Assembly: GCA_934096025.1 (NCBI GenBank)
Contig: CAKOLP010000049.1
Location: 1-6,696, forward strand
Source of the DNA: an uncultured Bacilli bacterium
Lineage (GTDB): Bacteria > Bacillota_I > Bacilli_A > RF39 > UBA660
DNA: 6,696 nucleotides
Reading direction: 5' to 3'
Position 1 is the stretch's first letter. Each line of letters opens with the position of its first letter. Of this stretch, positions 1 to 6,251 are shown one piece after another. The notes under the pieces were generated by a model, which had not been told where the DNA came from, searched no databases, and saw only the letters and a program-made list of their open reading frames with translations. The position numbers were made by a program, and so were the translations under genes.

Positions 1-194
1 TACAAGAAGTAGTGCAAACAGATCAGAAGTCTTTAGAATATGTAATTACTAATGAATATGGGGAAGCACATAATAAGACTTTCGAAGTAGCAGTAAAAAT
101 AGATAATATAGTATATGGCAAGGGAAAAGGTAAAAGTAAAAAAGAAGCCGAACAAAAAGCAGCATTAGATGCTTTAAATAAAAGTGCAAGGTGA
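1..194 (+). CDS. rnc: Ribonuclease III, C-terminal fragment (dsRNA-binding domain)
   Basis: This is the end of RNase III, the endonuclease that cuts double-stranded RNA in rRNA maturation and mRNA turnover. The frame is open from the left edge (first full codon at 3), so the catalytic domain lies outside the window. The visible ~63 residues form a dsRNA-binding domain: an N-terminal helix/strand with KSLEYVITNE, a GEAHNKTFEV segment, a strand with VYGKGKGKSK, and the final helix KKEAEQKAALDAL. The basic KSKKEAEQKAA run is the usual RNA-backbone-contacting element at the start of helix 2. The protein ends shortly after this helix, as is normal for the family. A GTG at 12 is internal, since the preceding codons (QEV) also match the family. 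The stop TGA (192-194) lies four bases before smc; the rnc-smc order is common in Bacillota and suggests one transcript. Confidence 0.93.
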   Translation, partial: QEVVQTDQKSLEYVITNEYGEAHNKTFEVAVKIDNIVYGKGKGKSKKEAEQKAALDALNKSAR

Positions 195-195
195 G
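188..195 (+). promoter_or_regulatory. Ribosome binding site of smc, overlapping the rnc stop
   Basis: AAGGTGAG contains AGGTGA, which is complementary to the 3' end of 16S rRNA in its GGTGA register. It lies four bases before ATG at 199 and contains the rnc TGA. The placement selects ATG 199 over the in-frame GTG at 184 as the smc start and suggests translational coupling of the two genes. Confidence 0.7.
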
Positions 196-198
196 TAT

Positions 199-3129
199 AT
201 GTATTTAAAAAGTATAAAAGCTCAAGGGTTTAAGTCTTTTGCAGATAAATTAGATTTAGAGATAAATCCGGGTATTACAGGGATAGTGGGTCCGAATGGG
301 TCAGGAAAGAGTAATATTGTTGATGCAGTAAGATGGGTTTTAGGAGAACAATCAGTAAAGTCATTACGGGGATTTAGTAATATGACTGATTGTATTTTTT
401 CCGGAAGTGAATCTAGAGAAGCCCAAAAAAGAGCAATGGTAGCTTTAACGTTTGATAATAGTGATAATTATTTAAAAAGTGATTTTAAAGAAGTAGAAAT
501 AAAAAGAGTAGTATATTCTACCGGGGAAAATGAATATTATATTAATAATTCCCGAGTAAGACTTAAAGATATTACAGAATTATTTATTGATTCGGGTGCA
601 GGAAGTTCTGCTTTTAATATTATTAGTCAAGGAAATGTAACAGATATAGTTAATTCAAAGTCTTTAGATAGAAGAATAATATTTGAAAGTGCAGCATGTG
701 TATTAAAGTATAAAAAAAGAAAAGAAGAAAGTTTAAAAAAGTTAGAAAAGACTGAAGAAAATTTAACGAGAATAAAGTTAATAATTGATGAATTATCTAA
801 GTCCGTAGAGCCTTTAAAAGAACAAAGTATTGTAGCAAGAAAGTATTTAGATATTAAAGAGGAATTAGAAAGTATTGATATTGCTTTAATTGCTAAAGAT
901 ATAACTGATTTAAATTTAGAGTATAGTGCTTTAAAAAATGAAGTAGATAATTTAAAAGAAAAGGTCGTAGGTTTTAAAGATAGTATTAAAGAAAGTAAAC
1001 TTGAAAAGTTAAAGCTTGCTAATTTAGAGCTTGAAGATAAAGTTAATCAGAAAAAAGATGAGTTTATGCTATTAAGTGAACAAATTAGTGAGTTAAATAG
1101 TGAAAAGAAAATAACTTTAGAAAGACAAAAATATGAAGTAAATAATAATACCCTTAATAATAATTTGTTGCACTTAAAGGAAGAAGAACTAAGACTTAAT
1201 AAAAGTATGTTTGTTATGAATAAAGAAGTCTTAGATATCGAAGCAAGCATTAAAGGGGAAAGAGATAAACTAGATGAAGTTAAAAATAAGCTTTTAGTTT
1301 TAAAAGTAAAAAAGAGTACAGTTACAAATAGTTTAATGGATAATAATAAAGCTTTATATTTGTTGCAAAATAAGATTGAAATATTAGAAAACAACATATT
1401 GAGTGCTACTTCCCTACCTATAGGGGTTAGAACTATTTTGAATAATCCAAGACTTTATGGTATACATAATACAATTGGTAAGTTAATTAATACTGATGAT
1501 AAGTTTATGCTAGCTTTAGATGTAGCACTTGGGGCAGCAAGTAATTATTTAGTAGTAGATGATGATAATTCGGCTTTGAATGCTATAGCATTTTTAAAAG
1601 AAAGAAAATTAGGGAGAGCAACCTTTTATCCTTTAAATGTTATAAAACCTCGGAGTATTGATTATGATGTTATAAATGATATTAGAAATATAAGTGGGTA
1701 TGTAGGAATACTTAGTGATTTAGTAAGTTATGATATGGTTTATAAAAATATAATTACGAATCAACTGGGGCAAGTAATTGTGGTTGATAATGAAAGAACT
1801 ATGAATATTATTGGGAAGATTATCAATTATAAATATAGGATTGTTTCTTTAGACGGAGATATACTACATATCGGCGGATCCATTACCGGAGGTTCTAGTA
1901 AGAAAAATAGTATGTTAAATGAGAAAAATGAGCTTAATAAACTTCGAAGTGATTTAGAAAGACTTAAGTTAACTGTTAGTGATTTAACGAGTGAAGAAGA
2001 TAGTATAGGTAAAGAATTATTAGAACTTGAAGAAAGAGAAAATGTATTAAATAAATATATTATCTTATTAAATGATGAGCTTTTTAATAAGAAAACTAGT
2101 TTAAGTAGAGTAACTGAAGAACATATAAATGTGGTAAGTGAACTTGAGGGGTTAAATAACTTAAAAGATAATAGTTTAGATAAAAAACTAGTAGAATTAA
2201 TGGAAAATATAAATGCTTTAACGAAAGATAAAGAAGTATTAGAAAATGATATTAAGAAGTTATTAGATAATAAAGGTGATCTTCAAGAAGATATAATAGC
2301 TTTAGAAAAGGAAATAAAAGATAATAATATTAGTTTTAATAATATTAATAATAGCTTAAAAGATAAAGAGATTAAAATGGGAAAAATTGAAGTTAAGTTA
2401 GATAATTTACTTAGTGATTTAAGTAATGAATATAGCTTAACATATGATGCTGCGACATCTGGTTATGCTTTGGAAATGGAAGCAGATATTGCTAGAGAAA
2501 GAGTAAGTGCTTTAAAAAAGGATATGAATTCATTAGGCAATGTTAATACAGGTGCTATAGAAGAATATGAAAGATTATCAAAAAGATATGATTTTTTAAC
2601 AGCCCAAAAGTATGATTTGGAAACATCTTCTTTGGAACTAAAAGGTATTATCGGGGAAATGGATGATATAATGGTGGAAAAATTTGCCAGTTCCTTTGAA
2701 AAAGTTAAGAAAGAATTTAGTGAAATATTTAAACTTATGTTTAAAGGTGGCAAGGGAGAATTGGTGTTGAGTGACCCGAATGATTTACTTAATACTGGAA
2801 TTGATATCGTAGCTATACCACCGGGAAAAAAGATTAATTCACCACTGTCTTTAAGTGGGGGAGAAAAAGCATTAACAGCAATATGTTTACTTTTTGCAAT
2901 GTTAAGAGTAAAACCATCACCTTTTGTAATACTAGATGAAGCAGAAGCAGCACTAGATGAAGTAAATGTCGATATGTTTGGTAGTTACTTAAATCAAGAA
3001 AAAGCTAAGAGTCAATTTATTGTGATTACTCATAAGAAAAGAATGATGGAATATGCTGATTCTTTGTATGGTATTACTATGCAAGAATCTGGCGTTAGTA
3101 AAGTTGTAAGTGCTAAGTTAGCTGATTAA
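199..3129 (+). CDS. smc: Chromosome segregation protein SMC (short-armed)
   Basis: SMC is the ATPase core of bacterial condensin (SMC-ScpA-ScpB), which extrudes DNA loops and keeps sister chromosomes separable. The start MYLKSIKAQGFKSFADK is the classic SMC N-terminus. Visible parts: Walker A GPNGSGKS at 31-38 (K37), an N-terminal head to ~170, a coiled coil to ~406, a hinge domain at ~407-566 ending in GGSITGGS, a returning coiled coil to ~779, the head joint GNVNTGAIEEYERLS from 780, ABC signature LSLSGGE near 883-889, Walker B ILDEAEAALDE with D913 and catalytic E914, and the C-terminal ITMQESGVSKVVSAKL. Neither arm contains proline between about residue 210 and 407 or between 567 and 780, as expected for coiled coil. 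The protein has 976 residues; typical SMCs have about 1150-1190. The shortfall is shared between the two arms. C167 replaces the glycine of the usual AAGVLKYK motif. scpA and scpB are not in the window. An upstream GTG at 184 would overlap rnc and add non-homologous residues. Confidence 0.97.
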   Translation: MYLKSIKAQGFKSFADKLDLEINPGITGIVGPNGSGKSNIVDAVRWVLGEQSVKSLRGFSNMTDCIFSGSESREAQKRAMVALTFDNSDNYLKSDFKEVEIKRVVYSTGENEYYINNSRVRLKDITELFIDSGAGSSAFNIISQGNVTDIVNSKSLDRRIIFESAACVLKYKKRKEESLKKLEKTEENLTRIKLIIDELSKSVEPLKEQSIVARKYLDIKEELESIDIALIAKDITDLNLEYSALKNEVDNLKEKVVGFKDSIKESKLEKLKLANLELEDKVNQKKDEFMLLSEQISELNSEKKITLERQKYEVNNNTLNNNLLHLKEEELRLNKSMFVMNKEVLDIEASIKGERDKLDEVKNKLLVLKVKKSTVTNSLMDNNKALYLLQNKIEILENNILSATSLPIGVRTILNNPRLYGIHNTIGKLINTDDKFMLALDVALGAASNYLVVDDDNSALNAIAFLKERKLGRATFYPLNVIKPRSIDYDVINDIRNISGYVGILSDLVSYDMVYKNIITNQLGQVIVVDNERTMNIIGKIINYKYRIVSLDGDILHIGGSITGGSSKKNSMLNEKNELNKLRSDLERLKLTVSDLTSEEDSIGKELLELEERENVLNKYIILLNDELFNKKTSLSRVTEEHINVVSELEGLNNLKDNSLDKKLVELMENINALTKDKEVLENDIKKLLDNKGDLQEDIIALEKEIKDNNISFNNINNSLKDKEIKMGKIEVKLDNLLSDLSNEYSLTYDAATSGYALEMEADIARERVSALKKDMNSLGNVNTGAIEEYERLSKRYDFLTAQKYDLETSSLELKGIIGEMDDIMVEKFASSFEKVKKEFSEIFKLMFKGGKGELVLSDPNDLLNTGIDIVAIPPGKKINSPLSLSGGEKALTAICLLFAMLRVKPSPFVILDEAEAALDEVNVDMFGSYLNQEKAKSQFIVITHKKRMMEYADSLYGITMQESGVSKVVSAKLAD

Positions 3130-3154
3130 GCAAAGTATATAAGCTTTGCTTTTT
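3128..3154 (+). terminator. Intrinsic terminator after smc
   Basis: The arms AAGCAAAG (3128-3135) and CTTTGCTT (3144-3151) pair perfectly around an eight-base loop, and a run of T (3150-3154) follows. The left arm begins inside the smc stop codon. The stem is short and low in GC and the T tract is brief, so read-through into the next operon is possible. Confidence 0.7.
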
Positions 3155-3162
3155 ACAATTTG

Positions 3163-3193
3163 TTGACAATAATTTTGGGGAAATCTTTATAAA
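3163..3193 (+). promoter_or_regulatory. Candidate sigma-A promoter for the 3233-5135 operon
   Basis: A perfect -35 hexamer TTGACA (3163-3168) lies just after the smc terminator. The best -10 match is TATAAA (3188-3193), with a 19-base spacer that is longer than the ideal 17. A 17-base spacer would use the poorer TTTATA (3186-3191). A start site near 3200 would leave a ~30-base leader containing GGAG (3221-3224), eight bases before ATG 3233. The position between a terminator and a gene start supports it; the spacer weakens it. Confidence 0.5.
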
Positions 3194-3232
3194 AAAGGAA
3201 ATATTTGATAAAATATTGATGGAGATGTTTAA

Positions 3233-3847
3233 ATGGCAGAAGAAAAGATTTATATAAAAAATAAGCATTTATTTAAAAGTAAAGCTCAAATGGTAGTATA
3301 TATTATTTTATTTATAGTACTTTTATATGGGTTTATTTATCTAGGTACGAAAGATTATAAAGTAGAAGTTGATGATAAAGAAAAAGTAGCAAGTATGTTT
3401 ACTATGGTAGATAAAGATAATGTGTTTAAATTAGTTAATGCTACGGAAGCAAGAATGGTTGCAAATGGTAAAAAGGGTATAGTAGTTTTTGGAACTGAAA
3501 GTAAGTGGGTTAATTATTATCTTTATATGGTAAATAAAGTAGCTAAAGAAGTAGGAATTACGGAAATATATTATTATGATTTTATGAAAAATAGAAAAGA
3601 TAATAATGCAACATATGAAGATATAGTGGCAAAGTTAAGTGATTATGTTTTATATAATGATTTAGATAAGGCTGAGATTTATGCTCCCTCATTATTAGTT
3701 ATGGGAGATAAAGATGTGTTATTATTTGATACAGAGACGAATTTTAGAACCGGGGATATAGTTCCAAGTAAGTATTGGACACGAGAAAAGATGACTGAAA
3801 AAATGGATAGTTTACGAATTATTTTTAATACATATTTAGAAGACTGA
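3233..3847 (+). CDS. Membrane-anchored thioredoxin-like protein lacking the CxxC motif
   Basis: I do not recognise a named family. The 204-residue protein has a short basic N-terminus, one hydrophobic segment at ~20-38 (VVYIILFIVLLYGFIYLG) and a soluble remainder predicted to lie outside the cell. The soluble part resembles a thioredoxin fold: strand GIVVFGTES (82-90), a helix, strand EIYYYDF (111-117), then YAPSLLVMGDKDVLLFD (150-166), where P152 sits where thioredoxins have the cis-proline before a strand and hairpin. Where CxxC would follow the first strand the sequence reads K91-W-V-N94, and the protein has no cysteine, so disulfide chemistry is excluded if the fold is right. A binding or scaffold role is inference. 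GGAG at 3221-3224 supports the ATG. The gene opens an operon with the next membrane protein (7-base gap) and frr. The fold call rests on motif spacing and would need a profile or structure comparison. Confidence 0.72.
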   Translation: MAEEKIYIKNKHLFKSKAQMVVYIILFIVLLYGFIYLGTKDYKVEVDDKEKVASMFTMVDKDNVFKLVNATEARMVANGKKGIVVFGTESKWVNYYLYMVNKVAKEVGITEIYYYDFMKNRKDNNATYEDIVAKLSDYVLYNDLDKAEIYAPSLLVMGDKDVLLFDTETNFRTGDIVPSKYWTREKMTEKMDSLRIIFNTYLED

Positions 3848-3854
3848 GGTATAT

Positions 3855-4592
3855 ATGGAGAATACAAAAAATAAAATTGGAATGGCGTTTTTAATTATAC
3901 TTCTTTTAACTTTTGTTATCGGGGGATATTTCTTTATGAATTATATGGTTAATATTGGGGAAGATGAAAGGGTAGCCAAAAAAGAAGAAGATATCCGGAT
4001 AGATGATAGTAAAGATTATATTTATTTAGATAATGGAAAAGAAGTTACTCATGAGATTGTATATGAAGATTTAGTTTTAAACATTAAGGGTTTAGAAGCT
4101 ATAAATAATACTTTGCATGAAGAATTAAAAAATATGGAAAATAGTATTACTAGTTTGCCTGAGGGAATAGTTTGTGAAGATGATGTATATACAGCAAATA
4201 CTAGGGAATATCAAATAACAACTTATAGTAATTATTTAAGTGTTGTAATATATGATTATAATTATAATTGTAGCAGTGGAAGTACACCAGTAAATATAAA
4301 GAGTTTTGTTATTGATAAAAATACAGGAAATATATATAAAGAAAGTGATTTGTTGCAAAACTTTAATATTAGTGAAGAACAGATTAATGAAAGTGTAAAC
4401 AAAAGACTTACGGATACACAGACTCTTGATGAAAATGAACAAGTAATAGATATAAATGGAACGATTGAAGCTTTAAAAAATAGTCAATATAATACTAGTA
4501 AGGCTTTAAGTGTAAGTAAAAATGGTAAATTAGTGATAAATTTTATTGTAAAATCTAATAAAATTAATTATAATGATAGTATAGAAATTTAA
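3855..4592 (+). CDS. Single-pass membrane protein with possible DUF4163/RsiV-like outer domain
   Basis: This 245-residue protein of unknown function has a charged N-terminus (MENTKNK), one transmembrane helix at ~9-30 (MAFLIILLLTFVIGGYFFM) and an acidic, Asn-rich outer region. Residues ~68-100 form a helix-rich stretch with LNIKGLEAINNTLHEELK. Next come strands around YSNYLSVVIYDYNYN (124-138) and KSFVIDKNTGNIYKESDLL (149-167). That order, a repeated-Tyr strand followed by a 'D..TG.....DLL' element and a helix, resembles the DUF4163/DUF3298 outer domains of RsiV and PdaC. The match is by eye and moderate. Only two cysteines are present, C107 and C139, both predicted extracytoplasmic, so they could form a disulfide. 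The ribosome binding site GAGGT (3846-3850) overlaps the upstream stop codon, implying coupled translation. No sigma factor or deacetylase domain accompanies it, so no function is assigned. Confidence 0.7.
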   Translation: MENTKNKIGMAFLIILLLTFVIGGYFFMNYMVNIGEDERVAKKEEDIRIDDSKDYIYLDNGKEVTHEIVYEDLVLNIKGLEAINNTLHEELKNMENSITSLPEGIVCEDDVYTANTREYQITTYSNYLSVVIYDYNYNCSSGSTPVNIKSFVIDKNTGNIYKESDLLQNFNISEEQINESVNKRLTDTQTLDENEQVIDINGTIEALKNSQYNTSKALSVSKNGKLVINFIVKSNKINYNDSIEI

Positions 4593-4593
4593 A

Positions 4594-4599
4594 AAGGAG
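4594..4599 (+). promoter_or_regulatory. Ribosome binding site of frr
   Basis: AAGGAG lies five bases before ATG 4605, within an A-rich run that follows the upstream TAA. The in-frame codons before ATG reach TAA at 4590 with no alternative start, so the short N-terminus of the recycling factor is genuine. This is the strongest ribosome binding site on the plus strand of the window. Confidence 0.8.
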
Positions 4600-4604
4600 A
4601 CATT

Positions 4605-5135
4605 ATGAACGATATAGAAAAGAAAATGCATTTAACTATTGAAAATTTACAAGCAAAACTTGTAACTATAAGAGCTGGGAGAGCAAATCCGGCATTACTA
4701 AATGGGATAATGGTTAATTTTTATGGTAATCCTACACCGATTCAAAGTGTAGCAAATATTACTGTACCAGAAGCTAGACAACTTTTTATCAAGCCTTTTG
4801 ATAGAAGTTCACTAAAGGATATTGAAAAAGCTTTAAATGAAGCAAATTTAGGGATTACCCCGACGAATAATGGGGAAATGATTATATTAAGTATTCCTGA
4901 GTTAACAGAAGAAAAAAGACGTGATTATGTTAAACAAGCTAAGAATACTGGGGAAGAAGCTAAGGTTGCTTTAAGAAATATAAGACAAGAAGCAAATACA
5001 GAAATAAAAAAGGAAGAACACCCAGAAGATGAAGAAAAAGATTTATTAGAAGAAGTACAAGAACTAATTAATAAATATAATAAATTAGTTGATGAAGAAA
5101 TTAAGAGAAAAGAAGAAGAATTAATGAGTTTCTAA
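4605..5135 (+). CDS. frr: Ribosome recycling factor
   Basis: RRF works with EF-G in the cytoplasm to split post-termination ribosomes so the subunits can be reused. The 176-residue product has the family's two-domain layout: helix 1 with VTIRAGRANPALL (20-32), domain II with YGNPTPIQSVANITVPEAR (40-58), and the return into the three-helix bundle with IPELTEEKRRDYVK and VALRNIRQEAN. R124 and R127 correspond to E. coli R129 and R132, the latter critical for ribosome binding. The usual length is 185. Five residues are missing at the N-terminus, and about four in the turn between the last two long helices, where KKEEHPEDEEKDLL replaces the usual KKLEKxGxIxEDEL-type turn. The gene ends the operon that begins at 3233. 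In many bacteria frr follows tsf-pyrH; neither is adjacent here. Confidence 0.96.
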   Translation: MNDIEKKMHLTIENLQAKLVTIRAGRANPALLNGIMVNFYGNPTPIQSVANITVPEARQLFIKPFDRSSLKDIEKALNEANLGITPTNNGEMIILSIPELTEEKRRDYVKQAKNTGEEAKVALRNIRQEANTEIKKEEHPEDEEKDLLEEVQELINKYNKLVDEEIKRKEEELMSF

Positions 5136-5172
5136 AAAAATAAGTCAATTTTTGATAATTGGCTTATTTTTT
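5135..5172. terminator. Bidirectional intrinsic terminator between frr and tmcAL
   Basis: A stem of about 16 pairs is formed by 5135-5150 (A run then TAAGTCAATT) and 5157-5172 (AATTGGCTTA then T run), with loop TTTGAT and one G-U pair. The A-rich and T-rich ends give a T tract in both directions, so it can stop frr from the left and tmcAL from the right. The two genes converge with only nine bases between stop codons, and the hairpin includes the tmcAL stop (5145-5147) and its last codons. Confidence 0.85.
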
Positions 5173-6251
5173 AGTTCAAATGTATAAGTATCAGTGTTAC
5201 ATATTAAGTCATAGATTAGACTGGCATTTAGTTCGTAGATATAAGTCTTTGAGGTTACTACAGGGCTTGTGGGAATGCTTATATCTTTTTTAATTGTTTT
5301 AATGTATTCTTGACCCCGTTTATTAAATCCCAATATTTTGATGTACTCGATATCTTCTGGTTTGTTTTTCTTAATGCCTAAAAGTATATGAATTAACATA
5401 CGATTTAGTTTGTTAAATGTGTATCTTTTAGTTTTGATTGAGTCGATAAACTCTGGGAAGTTTTGGGCAGTTTTCATATGTTTTTGTAATCTATAATGAA
5501 TACCCTCGGTTACATCTAAGTAGCTATCAAGGTTTTCGCAGGTAAGTATTTTATATTTTAAAAGCTTAAATAAAGTTTCATTATTAATTAACTGGATATT
5601 TTGATAACTTAATTTGGGAAGATATTTTTTGATATTTTTATTTTGGGCTAGTTTAGCTCTTATGTTTGATGCACTTATTATTTTGTCTTTTTTTATTGTA
5701 TCATGATAGCTATTTGTTCTTTTGATTGTTATCGGACTAATAGCAAAGTTGTTTTTAAGAATTGCTTTTATATAGGAAATGCCTAGTAAGTCATTAGGAT
5801 TAAAAGTAAAATCAGTATTTGTCGCTTTAGCTAAAGCTGTAGGATAATTTATGCCTTTTTTGAGATAATCTTTTATTTGTTCGTTAAATTCAGGATTTAA
5901 TTGTTTTTGGGCTAGATTAGTAAGCATATTAATATCATCACATTCACTACCAAAAATAAGTTTGTTTACTTTGAAATGATTTAGCATTTTTATGGCTATT
6001 TCTGCGAAAGTATCAGCAGATTGAGTACCAAATAAAACGGGAAGTTCCAAGACAATGTCCACTTCATGCTCAAGTACTATTTTAGTTTTTGATTCTTTCG
6101 TAAGAATTGATATTTCCCCACGTTCTAAAAAATATCCGTTTAATATAAGAATAATTAAAGAATCAGGGTATAGTTTTTTTATTTGTCTTATATGATAGAT
6201 GTGACCATTATGAAAGGGATTGTATTCACATATTATACCGATAATATTCAT
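5145..6251 (-). CDS. tmcAL: tRNA(Met) cytidine acetate ligase TmcAL (YlbM family)
   Basis: TmcAL activates acetate with ATP and transfers it to the wobble cytidine of elongator tRNA-Met, forming N4-acetylcytidine that keeps AUG decoding accurate. The N-terminus IGIICEYNPFHNGHIYH carries the HNGH (14-17) nucleotidyltransferase motif. Other family marks are FLERGE (41-46), VDIVLELP (64-71), IFGSE (99-103), NDLLGISYIKA (153-163), TIKRTNSYHD (175-184), SASNIR (193-198), LDVTEGIHYRL (245-255), KRYTFNKLNRMLIHILL (275-291) and the late LGFNKRGQEYI (307-317). It has 368 residues, shorter than the ~400-415 I recall for Bacillus members. The usual SGNFxQRGEPA segment reads NGYFLERGEIS, so some positions near the active site differ. 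Its ATG overlaps the stop of the upstream thioesterase as ATGA, and no ribosome binding site is visible, so translation is probably coupled. Confidence 0.93.
   Translation of the reverse strand: MNIIGIICEYNPFHNGHIYHIRQIKKLYPDSLIILILNGYFLERGEISILTKESKTKIVLEHEVDIVLELPVLFGTQSADTFAEIAIKMLNHFKVNKLIFGSECDDINMLTNLAQKQLNPEFNEQIKDYLKKGINYPTALAKATNTDFTFNPNDLLGISYIKAILKNNFAISPITIKRTNSYHDTIKKDKIISASNIRAKLAQNKNIKKYLPKLSYQNIQLINNETLFKLLKYKILTCENLDSYLDVTEGIHYRLQKHMKTAQNFPEFIDSIKTKRYTFNKLNRMLIHILLGIKKNKPEDIEYIKILGFNKRGQEYIKTIKKDISIPTSPVVTSKTYIYELNASLIYDLICNTDTYTFELKNKPIIKN

Noticed and set aside
184..198. GTG 184 as the smc start
   Set aside because: It lies upstream of the AGGTGA site and inside rnc; the family N-terminus begins at MYLKSI (199).
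1047..1397. Minus-strand open frame of 116 codons inside smc
   Set aside because: It lies antisense to the N-terminal SMC arm; its Leu/Ser/Phe-rich product is the mirror of Lys/Glu/Asn-rich coiled coil, and there is no domain.
2463..2753. Minus-strand open frame of 96 codons inside smc
   Set aside because: It is antisense to the arm-to-head joint, a well-conserved SMC region, with Ser/Leu-rich composition and no recognisable motif.
3845..3847. Possible Mycoplasma-type code with TGA as Trp
   Set aside because: TGA ends four frames at sensible places and Trp is encoded by TGG, so the standard code applies.
3679..3867. Minus-strand open frame of 62 codons
   Set aside because: It is antisense to the end of the thioredoxin-like gene, short, and without a motif.
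4236..4442. Minus-strand open frame of 68 codons
   Set aside because: An Ile-rich, hydrophobic product from AT-rich antisense sequence; the plus-strand gene explains the region better.
3855..4592. Calling this protein an RsiV anti-sigma factor
   Set aside because: There is no adjacent ECF sigma gene and no clear cytoplasmic sigma-binding domain; only a partial resemblance of the outer domain.
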